The notes: generated by a model from the letters alone, not told the origin. 64,000 nucleotides of DNA from Chryseobacterium indologenes (GCF_001295265.1 NZ_LJOD01000001.1:806001-870000); one strand, 5' to 3'; positions 27,623 through 36,670 are shown, counted from the stretch's first letter. Program-made: numbers and translations.

Positions 27623-27772
27623 ATGAAAAATTCAAACTTAAAGAAAATCACGAGAGATCAGCAGAAGCAGATCAACGGCGGAGCTATCAAAAGATGTAGT
27701 GAAACTGTACCATGCACCGTAGGATGGTGCTGCAATGGTGCCTGCAAACCATATATCTGCATTGAAGCCTGA
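27623..27772 (+). CDS. Bacteriocin-like peptide precursor with GG leader, copy 1
   Basis: The 49-residue peptide starts MKNSNLKKITRDQQKQINGG, a double-glycine leader of the kind found in Chryseobacterium bacteriocin-like precursors, with cleavage expected after Gly20. The core of 29 residues has five Cys (25, 31, 36, 37, 41) plus Cys46, so disulfides or modifications are likely. No transporter-peptidase or modification enzyme is adjacent. It is short enough to be missed by gene finders. Confidence 0.8.
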   Translation: MKNSNLKKITRDQQKQINGGAIKRCSETVPCTVGWCCNGACKPYICIEA

Positions 27773-27810
27773 CATTTTTATTATTATTCATCTCTTCAAA
27801 CGGAATAATT

Positions 27811-27975
27811 ATGAAAAATCTTAAAAAAATCAACAGAAAAGGGCTGCAGCAGATCAATGGCGGCGGTCCCATCAGAAAATGCCAGACCCATACGCAGTGT
27901 GGATTCGGGGAATGCTGTGAAGGCGGCCAATGTATGCCCTCCCCTTACCCACTATGCGGACCTATACTGGAATAA
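27811..27975 (+). CDS. Bacteriocin-like peptide precursor with GG leader, copy 2
   Basis: The 54-residue peptide begins MKNLKKINRKGLQQINGG and so shares the leader pattern and the QQINGG/KQINGG cleavage site of the peptide 38 bases upstream. The core has Cys at 24, 30, 35, 36, 41 and 49, including the same adjacent Cys pair. The two cores align only in their Cys spacing (Cx5-6C x4 CC x3-4 C). It is followed by a terminator, so the two genes form a small operon. Confidence 0.8.
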   Translation: MKNLKKINRKGLQQINGGGPIRKCQTHTQCGFGECCEGGQCMPSPYPLCGPILE

Positions 27976-28004
27976 TACCAGATATTTTGAAATTTAATTT
28001 TTTA

Positions 28005-28030
28005 ACATCCGTTCCGGCGGATGTTTTTAT
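28005..28030 (+). terminator. Intrinsic terminator of the peptide operon
   Basis: ACATCCG (28005-28011) pairs with CGGATGT (28018-28024), followed by TTTTATTTTT. Confidence 0.85.
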
Positions 28031-28092
28031 TTTTCCAATGCCCTGTTATAATGAATGCTGAACTTTAATTAATCCTTAATTTTGTCACTTTC

Positions 28093-28124
28093 TTGCCCAG
28101 TTTTAAAAATTTGAATTATTTTTG
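28093..28124 (+). promoter_or_regulatory. Promoter of mgtE
   Basis: TTG (28093-28095) and TATTTTTG (28117-28124) lie 21 bases apart. The -7 box overlaps the first in-frame TTG at 28122, which rules that codon out as a start. Confidence 0.65.
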
Positions 28125-28145
28125 CATATCCAAAAATTTCACGTT

Positions 28146-29468
28146 TTGAATTCCAGAGACGAACTTATCTTAAATCCTGCCGATATTGCCGAAACTCTCA
28201 GCGGACTTCCTGCTGACGAGAGGCTTCTGGCGTTTTTGAAGGTTCCCAAGGAATATAAAGCAGAAGTTTTTTCTCACCTTGATCCGGACTTTCAGGAGGA
28301 AACCATCAGAAGTATCGGAAGCGATGAAGTTTCTGAGATTCTGAACGCGATGACACCCGATGACAGGACTTCCCTTTTTGAGGATTTTCCTGATGAACTG
28401 ATCAAGTATTCTATCAATCATCTTAATCCGCAGGAAAGAAGGATTGCCCTGAAACTCCTGGGCTACAACTCAGATTCCATTGCCCGTCTGATGACTCCTT
28501 ATTACATCCAGATCCGTAAAGAATGGACTGTGAAACGGTGTCTTCAGCAAATTAAGAAGGTAGGAAAAAGAGTGGAAACCATGAACCACCTGTATGTAGT
28601 GGATGAAAGAAACCGCCTTATTGACGATATTGCGTTAGGAAGCCTTCTTTTGGCTGAAGAAGATACCCTGATCTCTGAAATCACCGATAATCACTTTGTA
28701 GCTATTACCACCACGACCACCAAGGAGGATGCCGTAACTTATTTTGAAAAGTATGACAGAACAGCCCTACCGATTATTACGGAGGCCGGCGTACTGGTAG
28801 GTATCGTGACGATTGATGACATCCTCGATCAGATTGAGCAGCAGAACACAGAAGACATCCAGAAGTTCGGGGGACTTGAAGCCCTGGATGTTCCCTATAC
28901 TCAGACTTCCCTGATGGAAATGGTCAAAAAGAGAGGAACCTGGCTTATCATCCTATTCTTCTCCGAAATGCTTACCGCTTCGGCCATGGGATATTTTGAA
29001 GATGAAATTCAGAAAGCTGTAGTACTGGCTTTATTTGTTCCGCTAATCATTTCCAGTGGGGGAAATTCCGGTTCCCAGGCAGCCACCCTGATCATCAGAG
29101 CTATGGCACTTCAGGAAATCGGGTTAAAAGACTGGTGGTATGTGATGAGAAAAGAGATTTTTACCGGCCTTTTCCTGGGTGGAATTCTTGGGATCATCGG
29201 ATTTTTAAGAATCATGATATGGCATGAAGCAGGATTTTTCAATTATGGTCAATACTGGCCGTTTGTGGGACTGAGCGTGGGAGTTTCCCTGGTCATGATT
29301 GTCCTTTGGGGAACACTTTCCGGTTCTATGGTTCCTTTTATTCTTAAAAAATTAAACCTTGACCCTGCTACTTCTTCTGCCCCTTTCGTGGCAACATTAG
29401 TGGATGTAACGGGGCTTATCATTTATTTTTCTGTAGCCGGGCTTTTCCTGACCGGAAAACTTTTGTAA
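28146..29468 (+). CDS. mgtE: Magnesium transporter MgtE (probable TTG start)
   Basis: The roughly 440-residue protein has the three parts of MgtE. The N-terminal superhelical domain has [18 protein letters not shown]. The CBS pair includes [15 protein letters not shown]. The C-terminal part has five membrane helices with the signature [20 protein letters not shown] and a P-x(n)-D pattern [20 protein letters not shown]. It is a Mg2+ (possibly Co2+) channel of the inner membrane gated by the cytosolic domains. No ATG fits; TTG at 28146 begins the family-like part and lies about 15 bases after the expected transcript start. The BtuF-like gene follows after 22 bases. Confidence 0.92.
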   Translation: MNSRDELILNPADIAETLSGLPADERLLAFLKVPKEYKAEVFSHLDPDFQEETIRSIGSDEVSEILNAMTPDDRTSLFEDFPDELIKYSINHLNPQERRIALKLLGYNSDSIARLMTPYYIQIRKEWTVKRCLQQIKKVGKRVETMNHLYVVDERNRLIDDIALGSLLLAEEDTLISEITDNHFVAITTTTTKEDAVTYFEKYDRTALPIITEAGVLVGIVTIDDILDQIEQQNTEDIQKFGGLEALDVPYTQTSLMEMVKKRGTWLIILFFSEMLTASAMGYFEDEIQKAVVLALFVPLIISSGGNSGSQAATLIIRAMALQEIGLKDWWYVMRKEIFTGLFLGGILGIIGFLRIMIWHEAGFFNYGQYWPFVGLSVGVSLVMIVLWGTLSGSMVPFILKKLNLDPATSSAPFVATLVDVTGLIIYFSVAGLFLTGKLL

Positions 29469-29490
29469 TTTAGGCAGACAAAGTCTGAAT

Positions 29491-30231
29491 ATGAAAATTG
29501 TTTCTCTTGTCCCTTCTATCACAGAGGCGTTATTTGATCTGGGCCTTACCGAAAATGAAGTCATCGGCAGAACTAAATTCTGCATTCACCCCCAGGATAA
29601 AATAAAAGATGTGGCCGTCATCGGCGGAACAAAAAACATCCATATTGAAAAAATAAAAGCTTTACAGCCAGACCTGATTCTTGCCAATAAGGAAGAAAAC
29701 ATCAAGGAACAGGTAGAAGCCTTAATGGATGAATTCAAGGTAATGGTAACCAATGTTGAGACCATTGAAGATAATTACTATCTTTTAAAAAACCTCGGAA
29801 AGCTGTTGAACCAGGAAGAAAGAGCGCAGCTTTTCAATCTTAAAATTTACGAAATTCTCCATCAGGCAAAACTTGATACTCCGGTAAAAGCAGCCTATCT
29901 TATCTGGAAAAACCCTTATATGACGATTGGTTCTGATACTTTTATTCATAAGATTATGTCTGAAATTGGTTTTGAGAACATTTTCAGGGATAAAACCCGC
30001 TATCCCGAAATCAGAACGGAAGATCTGGCAGGTGCTGATGTGATTATGCTGTCTTCAGAGCCTTTTCCATTCAAAGAAAAGCATATTGAAGAGCTGAAAG
30101 CATTCTATCCTGATAAAAAGATTATGATTGTAGACGGGGAAGCCTTTTCATGGTATGGAACACATATTGCGAAGTGTGAAGCTTACTTTAAGGAATTAAT
30201 AGCAGAAATTCATGCAGAAAACTGGTCCTGA
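29491..30231 (+). CDS. BtuF-like periplasmic-binding-fold protein without signal peptide
   Basis: The 246-residue protein starts directly with the helical-backbone metal receptor fold: MKIVSLVPSITEALFDLGL, GGTKNIHIEKIKALQPDLIL and AGADVIMLSSEPFPFKEKHI. This matches cobalamin/iron-complex binding proteins of the BtuF type. There is no signal peptide or lipobox, so it would remain in the cytosol unless another start is used. No ABC transporter partner is near. A cytosolic corrinoid-handling or ligand-sensing role is one option; annotation as an importer subunit should be made with care. Confidence 0.8.
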   Translation: MKIVSLVPSITEALFDLGLTENEVIGRTKFCIHPQDKIKDVAVIGGTKNIHIEKIKALQPDLILANKEENIKEQVEALMDEFKVMVTNVETIEDNYYLLKNLGKLLNQEERAQLFNLKIYEILHQAKLDTPVKAAYLIWKNPYMTIGSDTFIHKIMSEIGFENIFRDKTRYPEIRTEDLAGADVIMLSSEPFPFKEKHIEELKAFYPDKKIMIVDGEAFSWYGTHIAKCEAYFKELIAEIHAENWS

Positions 30232-30354
30232 TATGATGCTTTTAATTTTCAGCTGATTCTGTGAATTCCGCAGGTTTCTATGGATTTTTAAATGCTCCCG
30301 GACCGGGTAGATAAGTAAGTTTCCGCCCCGGTATATGTTCATGTATACAATAAA

Positions 30355-30382
30355 AAAGTTCCGATTGACGGACCGGAACTTT
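30355..30382 (-). terminator. Intrinsic terminator of the GAF protein operon
   Basis: AAAGTTCCG and CGGAACTTT pair. On the minus strand they are followed by a run of T at the 30352-30357 side. Confidence 0.85.
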
Positions 30383-30402
30383 ATGCTGCTATTTATTCTG
30401 TT

Positions 30403-30852
30403 TTACAAAATCCTGGAAACTTCGTTGCAAAGCCATTCTAAGAGCTCGCGGTCTTCAGCTGTAAATGGATCGATCGTATGAGAATCAATGTCGATCTGGC
30501 CGATGTTTTTCCCGTCTTTAAAAATAGGAACTACAATTTCTGCTTTTGTATCTATTGAACAGCTTAAGTAATTGCTTTCCTGATGAACATCAGGAACTAC
30601 AAATGTTTCATTGGAAACAGCAACCTGCCCGCAGATCCCTTTTCCGTAAGGAATAATGGTATGATCCGTAGGTGCTCCTACATAAGGTCCTAAGATCAGT
30701 TCATCCTTATCTCCGTTTTTAAAATAAAATCCGGTCCAGTTGAAATAGGAAATCTCCTGATCCAGCAGGTGACATACTTTCTCCAGCTTTTCTTCGGTAT
30801 TATGTTTGGGACTTTCAAGAATGGACGAAAGTCTTTTCTTTAATTCTGACAT
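30403..30852 (-). CDS. GAF-domain protein, free methionine-(R)-sulfoxide reductase-like
   Basis: The 149-residue protein is a single GAF domain with the fRMsr pattern: FNWTGFYFKNGDKDELILGP, YGKGICGQVA with Cys, HQESNYLSCSIDTKAEIVVP with Cys, and IDSHTIDPFTAEDRELLEWL. The two Cys match two of the catalytic positions of the E. coli enzyme, which reduces free Met-R-sulfoxide. The start at 30852 gives MSELKKRLSSILES; a longer frame upstream overlaps the preceding gene. It lies 14 bases after the neighbouring gene and is probably co-transcribed. Confidence 0.88.
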   Translation of the reverse strand: MSELKKRLSSILESPKHNTEEKLEKVCHLLDQEISYFNWTGFYFKNGDKDELILGPYVGAPTDHTIIPYGKGICGQVAVSNETFVVPDVHQESNYLSCSIDTKAEIVVPIFKDGKNIGQIDIDSHTIDPFTAEDRELLEWLCNEVSRIL

Positions 30853-30866
30853 TGTATTGATGTTTT

Positions 30867-32294
30867 TTAAGAGAATTGTTTTAGGGAAAGTTCTTCTTTG
30901 TATCCGAACATTCCACGGTCTTTTATCATTTCTGCCACGCCATCCGGAACCTGGTTTTCCCATCCTTTGACACAGCAGGCAATTTTTCTTAATATCTCTC
31001 TTGAATAGATCTCTAAAAATTCCGGATTGTAGTTGGTAATATCTACGATACGGTTATTATGTTTGAAATATTTATAGAGTTCTTTTAAGTTTTCTTCTAC
31101 TTTAAGGTTGGATGCATCAAGCAGTTCATGGGTTTCAGGATCTTTATACGGATACAGATATACTCTCATTCCGTTTCGGAAGAATTTTCCGAAAGCTTCC
31201 AGGATTCCGCCTGACATATCTTTATAATATTTTTCATCAAATACCATCAACAGGTTGTTTACGCCCATCGCAACGCCAATATCTCCGGTAGTATATGATG
31301 CAAAGTAATCAATCAGTCTGTAATATTCTGAGAAGTTGGAAATGATAACGGTATATCCTAATTTACCGAGAATATCTACTCTATCCAAGAAATCCCGTTC
31401 GTCAATATCTCCGTCTGCCCTAAGGTTCGAAATGGTAATTTCGATGAGTACTTCCGTTTCTTCATGGGTACAGGTAGCATCTTTCAGAAACATATCCAGA
31501 CCGTTCTGAAGCATGTCGATATTTACTTTTGTAACAGGTCTGAAACTTCCCCGTACCGCAAATATGTTTTTCTTGTACAGCACGTCTGCCGGAAGCATAT
31601 TATTCCCCTGGGAGTTGAAGATCACCGCATCTGTCATTCCGTTTTTAACGAGCTGCAGAGACATGAGCCTGTTATCTACATAGGCAAACGCAGGACCATT
31701 AAAATCGATCATGTCAATTTCCAGATTATCTTTTGCGATATCATCGTATAAAGATTCAATCAGGGTTCTTGGATTATCAAAATAATTGAAAGCGCCGAAA
31801 ATAAGGTTTACTCCAAGATTTCCTAAAGTCTCCTGTTGTAATGTGGCATCATTTTCCTTGAATTTCACATGGATCACGATTTCGTTGTAGTCTTCATTTT
31901 CTTTTACCTGAAAACGGATTCCCACCCAGCCGTGTCCTTTAATCGTTTTATCGAAATTGATCGTCGTTACCGTATTGGCATAGGAAAAAAACTTTCTGTT
32001 GGGATTGTTTTCTCTTGAAATACGTTCTTCAATTAGTGCTACTTCATAGCGAAGCATTTTACGAAGTCTGTTCTGGGTAACATACCTGTTTTTTACCTCT
32101 TTTCCGTAGATCGCATCACTAAAATCTTTGTCGTAAGCAGACATCGCTTTAGCAATTGTACCGGAAGCTCCTCCTGCTCTAAAAAAATGGCGAACGGTCT
32201 CCTGCCCTGCTCCAATTTCTGCGAAAGTACCATAAATACTAGGATCTAGATTAATTGTTAATGCTTTTTGCTTAGGAGTTAATTTCTGATACAT
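30867..32294 (-). CDS. Conserved Bacteroidota cytoplasmic protein, unknown function
   Basis: The 475-residue protein begins MYQKLTPKQKALTINLDPSI. From memory, close relatives are widespread in Bacteroidota and are often given unrelated names such as nicotinate-nucleotide adenylyltransferase or TonB receptor. I see no (H/T)xGH nucleotidyl motif, no signal peptide and no barrel. Notable stretches are IGAGQETVRHFFRAGGASGT, ANTVTTINFDKTIKGHGWVG and VIISNFSEYYRLIDYFASYT. Function is unknown. Confidence 0.85.
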   Translation of the reverse strand: MYQKLTPKQKALTINLDPSIYGTFAEIGAGQETVRHFFRAGGASGTIAKAMSAYDKDFSDAIYGKEVKNRYVTQNRLRKMLRYEVALIEERISRENNPNRKFFSYANTVTTINFDKTIKGHGWVGIRFQVKENEDYNEIVIHVKFKENDATLQQETLGNLGVNLIFGAFNYFDNPRTLIESLYDDIAKDNLEIDMIDFNGPAFAYVDNRLMSLQLVKNGMTDAVIFNSQGNNMLPADVLYKKNIFAVRGSFRPVTKVNIDMLQNGLDMFLKDATCTHEETEVLIEITISNLRADGDIDERDFLDRVDILGKLGYTVIISNFSEYYRLIDYFASYTTGDIGVAMGVNNLLMVFDEKYYKDMSGGILEAFGKFFRNGMRVYLYPYKDPETHELLDASNLKVEENLKELYKYFKHNNRIVDITNYNPEFLEIYSREILRKIACCVKGWENQVPDGVAEMIKDRGMFGYKEELSLKQFS

Positions 32295-32348
32295 TAGGAC
32301 GTCAAATTTTTCGTAAATTTACCAAAATTAAACCAACCTCAAAAGAAA

Positions 32349-33116
32349 ATGAAGTTGAAATTTTTAGGAACCGGAACTTCACAGGGTGTGCCCGTCATAG
32401 GCTGTACCTGCGAAGTATGCACTTCCAAAAATCCCAAAGATCAACGTTTCCGCTCTTCTGTGATAGTCACTACAGAAGAAAGTAAGAAAATCCTGATCGA
32501 CTGCGGTCCGGATTTCAGGCAGCAGATGCTGATCAACCATGAAAGCCATGTGGATATTGCCCTGATTACTCATGAGCATAATGACCATGTGATCGGGCTT
32601 GATGATATGCGTCCGTTGATCTTCAAAAGCGGAAAAGATGTGCCCCTTTACTGCTACCCAAGAGTGGCCCATGAAATCAAAAACCGTTTTCCTTACGCAT
32701 TTGCTGATGTAAGATACCCCGGCGCACCTGCATTTGAGCTCCACGAAATTGAAAACCAGCCTTTCCATGTTCTGGATACGGAAATCACACCTGTTGAGGT
32801 GATTCATTATAAAATTACCGCCTTCGGATATAAATTTAAAAATCTGGCTTATATTACAGATGCCGGCTTTATTTCTGAAATCGAGAAGGAAAAATTAAAG
32901 AATCTGGACGTGCTGATTCTGAACTGCATCAGAAAATTTGACCCGCATCCTGCCCATTTTATCCTTCCGGACGTTATTAATCTATTTGAGGAGCTGAAGC
33001 CTAAAAAATTATTTTTAACCCACATCAGCCATCACCTCGGACTGCATGACGTTGAAGATAAGCAGCTTCCATCCGGAATGCACCTTGCCTACGACGGACT
33101 GGAAATTGAATTTTAA
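32349..33116 (+). CDS. Metallo-beta-lactamase-fold hydrolase, PhnP/YycJ-like
   Basis: The 255-residue protein has the start FLGTGTSQGVPVIGCTCEVC with the Cys pair typical of PhnP-like enzymes. It also has the ITHEHNDHVIGLDD metal motif (HxHxDH), LAYITDAGF and LTHISHHLGLH. It probably cleaves a cyclic phosphodiester, with two metals, in the cytosol. It is divergent from the preceding gene with only 54 bases between starts. Confidence 0.9.
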   Translation: MKLKFLGTGTSQGVPVIGCTCEVCTSKNPKDQRFRSSVIVTTEESKKILIDCGPDFRQQMLINHESHVDIALITHEHNDHVIGLDDMRPLIFKSGKDVPLYCYPRVAHEIKNRFPYAFADVRYPGAPAFELHEIENQPFHVLDTEITPVEVIHYKITAFGYKFKNLAYITDAGFISEIEKEKLKNLDVLILNCIRKFDPHPAHFILPDVINLFEELKPKKLFLTHISHHLGLHDVEDKQLPSGMHLAYDGLEIEF

Positions 33117-33158
33117 AAATTTTCCTCTAAAAAGCTTTCGGACATTAAAAAAAGTTTC

Positions 33159-33166
33159 TATATTTG
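33159..33166 (+). promoter_or_regulatory. -7 box of tRNA-Leu
   Basis: TATATTTG is a perfect TAnnTTTG box 17 bases before the tRNA 5' end. Confidence 0.65.
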
Positions 33167-33183
33167 CACACCGATTTACAGCA

Positions 33184-33263
33184 GCCCAGGTGGCGGAATT
33201 GGTAGACGCGCTGGTCTCAAACACCAGTTCTTAGGAGTACCGGTTCGATCCCGGTCCTGGGTA
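33184..33263 (+). tRNA. tRNA-Leu (CAA)
   Basis: The acceptor stem pairs GCCCAGG with CCTGGGT and has a G-U first pair. The anticodon stem CTGGT/ACCAG encloses the loop CTCAAAC, giving anticodon CAA. A long variable arm and the T loop TTCGATC follow, as usual for a class II tRNA. The 3' CCA is not encoded. It directly precedes the AT-rich restriction island. Confidence 0.95.
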
Positions 33264-33266
33264 CAA

Positions 33267-33302
33267 AAAACCTCTGAAATCATTTGATTTTCAGAGGTTT
33301 TT
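33267..33302 (+). terminator. Intrinsic terminator of tRNA-Leu
   Basis: AAAACCTCTGAAA pairs with TTTCAGAGGTTTT around an 8-10 base loop, followed by TTTT. Confidence 0.85.
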
Positions 33303-33385
33303 ACTTTTTAGGGGATCAAAAAGGGGACTAAAATAAATAAGCTAGTTCAATTTGAATTTACTATTTTTGTATAAATAACATTATT

Positions 33386-34573
33386 ATGGATTTTGCGGGC
33401 AAAGGAAAACGAAAACCTCAATTAGATATTGATGTATCTATTATTAACTTGGATAATTTGAATCCACGCCTAGTTCCCTATCTTACAGATAAGGAGACAG
33501 CAACTCAATTAGACTTAATAAAAACTCTCTATGATTATTTTGATACTGAGGAGATTGCAATGTCTTTAACTGAAAATGGTTATTTTGATGAGGAACCAAT
33601 AATTATTGTTCCTAATAAAAAACCTGAAGATTTTAAATATTTAGAAGACTCTGATCAAAATGCAGCATATATCCAAAGTCTAATTAGTGAGGGAAAAATT
33701 GATTTTACAGTTGTAGAAGGCAATAGAAGGATTTCAACAATTAAATTATTAACTGATAACAGTATCAGAAAATCATTAAATATTGAAAAAAGCTATCCAA
33801 CTACCACAAATGAAAATGTAATTAATGATATAAAGCAAATCCCTTGCATTATATACGAAAATAGAGAAGATGTTTCTACTTACTTAGGAGTAAGACATAT
33901 TTTAGGAGCACTTAAATGGGAGGCTTTTGCAAAAGCGTCATATATTGCTGAATTTATTACAACAGAAACCAATAAAGGGATAAATGTAAATGAAGCAGTA
34001 AAAAAGGTACAAGAAGTAATTGGAGATAGAAGTGATATAATAAAGAAGCAATATGTAACATATAAATTATTTTTGCAAGCAAAAGAAGACTTAAATGATT
34101 TCGATCTAAAACCAATTATTAATCGTTTTTCACTTTTAACTGTTGCTTATAATTCGCCTACAATTAGAAACTATATTGGTGTAAAAAGATATTCTGAAGT
34201 TGATTTTAATGAAGATTTAGTACCTGTCGAGAAGTTATCAAATCTAGAAAATATTTTAACTTGGATTTATGGTAATGATAAAAAAAATCGTAAAAAGGTA
34301 CTAACTGATTCTCGTCAAATCACTAATAAATTAAGTCATATTGTTCAATATGAAGATGCAGTAAAATACTTACTTAAAGAAGATGATTTAGATGGTGCAT
34401 TTGAAAGAACAAATGGAGAGAGGGAATTCTTATTGAAAAAATTATTAGAAGCTAATAAAACACTGAGTAGTTGCTTACAGTTTGCATATAAGTATAAAAG
34501 TGATGACCAAATTCTTTCGCAAGTTGACGATCTAAAAGAATTAATCGAAGTTCTCAAATCAAATCTAACTTAG
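33386..34573 (+). CDS. ParB/Srx-fold protein of a restriction-modification-like operon
   Basis: The 395-residue protein has an N-terminal ParB-like fold: INLDNLNPRLVPYL and the motif FTVVEGNRRISTIKLL, which corresponds to the ENxRR/DGxHR box that binds or hydrolyses nucleotides. The C-terminal two thirds are helical with no named domain. It is followed after one base by a putative endonuclease and then a cytosine methylase. ParB-fold proteins of this kind occur in DNA modification and defence clusters (such as DndB-type DGQHR proteins). Codon use is far more AT-rich than the flanks. Confidence 0.75.
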   Translation: MDFAGKGKRKPQLDIDVSIINLDNLNPRLVPYLTDKETATQLDLIKTLYDYFDTEEIAMSLTENGYFDEEPIIIVPNKKPEDFKYLEDSDQNAAYIQSLISEGKIDFTVVEGNRRISTIKLLTDNSIRKSLNIEKSYPTTTNENVINDIKQIPCIIYENREDVSTYLGVRHILGALKWEAFAKASYIAEFITTETNKGINVNEAVKKVQEVIGDRSDIIKKQYVTYKLFLQAKEDLNDFDLKPIINRFSLLTVAYNSPTIRNYIGVKRYSEVDFNEDLVPVEKLSNLENILTWIYGNDKKNRKKVLTDSRQITNKLSHIVQYEDAVKYLLKEDDLDGAFERTNGEREFLLKKLLEANKTLSSCLQFAYKYKSDDQILSQVDDLKELIEVLKSNLT

Positions 34574-34574
34574 T

Positions 34575-35381
34575 ATGTCTCAGTATATAGATTTTAAACC
34601 AGGAAAAGAAATTGAATGGCTTGAATTAAACTCGTTATTAACAAACCAACCATTATCAAAGTCTTTGATATATAGATTATCAGGAAATGAAAATGAATCT
34701 GAGGTGGATGCTTGGTTAAGTGAAATAGGAAATAGAGTAACAATATATAATGAATCTCCATATATTATTGATAATAATAGAATAATACCTCAAAAATCTT
34801 GGGATGAGATCCCAGAGTATTTTCTCTGTTTATATTATTCATTTTGCGGTGCAAATGATTATTCTGGTGGCACAAAGTTATTTGAAAAAATATCTGGCGA
34901 AGCATTAAAAAATTTTCTTAATGGAAGTATATATACATTAGGTTTCCCTGCTGATAAAGGTTTTAATGAATATTTAAATGACATATCTACTATTTGTCAT
35001 GAAAATCGTCTAATGCCTGCCGATAGTAGCTATAAAGATGATGGAGTTGACGTTGTTGGCTATAAATTATTCGAAGATAATAGACCAGGGAATCTATATA
35101 TACTTTTACAATGTGCAGCAGGTAAACATTGGAAACAAAAAAAACCTATAGCTTTAAATAGATGGACAAATTATATACTTTGGTATCCAGAAAATATTAT
35201 TCAATCTATTTCTACAGTTGATTTTGTAGATGAAAAGAATTGGCACAAGAATTCTTCAACTTTTGGCATGTTAATAGATAGAATAAGAATTTTTAATTAT
35301 TTATATAAAAAAGAGGTGGATGCAGACTTAAGGACTGAAGTGTTAGAATGGTGTAGAACAAAAATTAGTAGTGGAATATGA
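34575..35381 (+). CDS. Putative restriction endonuclease, PD-(D/E)xK-like
   Basis: The 268-residue protein is not a named enzyme to me. It carries DDGVDVVGYKLF (Asp156/Asp159) followed by LYILLQCAAGKHWKQK (Gln179, Lys187). This looks like the catalytic core of PD-(D/E)xK nucleases in a variant seen in proteins of unknown specificity. It is translationally coupled to the methylase (4-base overlap at 35378-35381) and begins one base after the ParB-like gene. A role as the cutting subunit is inferred. Confidence 0.65.
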   Translation: MSQYIDFKPGKEIEWLELNSLLTNQPLSKSLIYRLSGNENESEVDAWLSEIGNRVTIYNESPYIIDNNRIIPQKSWDEIPEYFLCLYYSFCGANDYSGGTKLFEKISGEALKNFLNGSIYTLGFPADKGFNEYLNDISTICHENRLMPADSSYKDDGVDVVGYKLFEDNRPGNLYILLQCAAGKHWKQKKPIALNRWTNYILWYPENIIQSISTVDFVDEKNWHKNSSTFGMLIDRIRIFNYLYKKEVDADLRTEVLEWCRTKISSGI

Positions 35382-36670
35382 GATTTATAGATCTTTTCTC
35401 AGGGCTTGGCTGTTTTCATGTTGCGTTAGAAAGTTTAGGGCATGAATGCGTTTATGCTTGTGAAATAAATACAGAACTTAATGCTCTATACAATAATAAT
35501 TATTTCATTAGACCAGATTCTGATATTACTAAGGTAGATCTTAACAGTATTCCTGATCATGATATTTTGTGTGCTGGATTTCCATGTCAAGCATTTTCAA
35601 AAGCTGGAAGGCAATTAGGCGTTTTTGATGATAGAGGAAAATTAATTAATAAAGTAATAGAAATTTTATCTATAAAAAAGCCCGGATACTTTATATTAGA
35701 AAATGTAAGAAACCTAGAAAAACATGATGATGGGAAAACATGGGCATTTATTTATAGTGAACTAATAAAATTAGGATATCACGTAGACAAAAAAATTCTT
35801 TCACCCCATAATTTTGGAATTCCGCAACATAGAGAAAGAATTTTTATTGTAGGGAGTAAAGAGGGGCTGGAACATTTTAAATGGCCTGAAAATAACAATG
35901 CAACACCAGATATCAACAATATAAACTTTACTGAAACATTTGTTCCTATTGAAAGGGAAAAAGAAAATGTTTTAAATATCTGGCAAGATTTTTTAGATAT
36001 TCTCCCGGAAGGAGTAAAGCCAATAACCCCACTTTGGAGTATGGAGTTTGGCGCAAATTATCCTCTCGATATTGATATCAATAAAATGACTCTAAAAGAT
36101 TTAAAAAAGTATAAAGGTGTTTTTGGTATAGACATTAATGGTAAAACCAAAGAAGAGGTATATAAGTGTTTACCAAATTATATAAAAAAACAAAAAGGTG
36201 TAATGCCTTCTTGGAAGAAAAATTATATCCTTAGAAATAGACAATTTTATAATGACTATAAAGAGCAAATAGATGCAGTACTACCAAGAATTAGGGCTCT
36301 TAATAATGAAAGTTGGCAAAAATTTGAATGGAATTGTGGTGAAGAAGAGAAAAATATTTGGAATTATTATATCCAATTCAGAGGATCAGGAATAAGAATT
36401 AAAAAAACTGATTTTTTCCCATCATTAGTAACCGTAACAACTCAAATACCTATTGTTGGTAGAGAAAGAAGATACATCGCTGTTGAAGAGGCAAAATTTT
36501 TGCAGTCAATTCCAAATAATATTTTATTGCCTGAAACTAAAGCATCATGCTTTAAAGCTTTAGGAAATGCTGTAAATGTAGATATAATTAGATTTATAGC
36601 ATCAAATCTTATTCCTGGTGAAGAAGAGAAGGTTAATATACCTGCTCAAGAACTTGAAGCCAACTCTTAA
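35378..36670 (+). CDS. DNA (cytosine-5-)-methyltransferase
   Basis: The 430-residue protein has the C5-methylase motifs in order: I (FIDLFSGLGCFHVALESLG), IV (LCAGFPCQAFSKAG, catalytic Cys), VI (FILENVRNL), VIII (IPQHRERIFIVG) and X (FKALGNAVNVDII). The target recognition region between VIII and X is about 180 residues, longer than usual. It methylates cytosine in a DNA site that cannot be read from sequence and should protect against the neighbouring nuclease. AT-rich composition suggests transfer. Confidence 0.93.
   Translation: MRFIDLFSGLGCFHVALESLGHECVYACEINTELNALYNNNYFIRPDSDITKVDLNSIPDHDILCAGFPCQAFSKAGRQLGVFDDRGKLINKVIEILSIKKPGYFILENVRNLEKHDDGKTWAFIYSELIKLGYHVDKKILSPHNFGIPQHRERIFIVGSKEGLEHFKWPENNNATPDINNINFTETFVPIEREKENVLNIWQDFLDILPEGVKPITPLWSMEFGANYPLDIDINKMTLKDLKKYKGVFGIDINGKTKEEVYKCLPNYIKKQKGVMPSWKKNYILRNRQFYNDYKEQIDAVLPRIRALNNESWQKFEWNCGEEEKNIWNYYIQFRGSGIRIKKTDFFPSLVTVTTQIPIVGRERRYIAVEEAKFLQSIPNNILLPETKASCFKALGNAVNVDIIRFIASNLIPGEEEKVNIPAQELEANS

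Noticed and set aside
30867..32294. Nicotinate-nucleotide adenylyltransferase
   Set aside because: The protein lacks the (H/T)xGH nucleotidyl-transfer motif, so that name should not be carried over.
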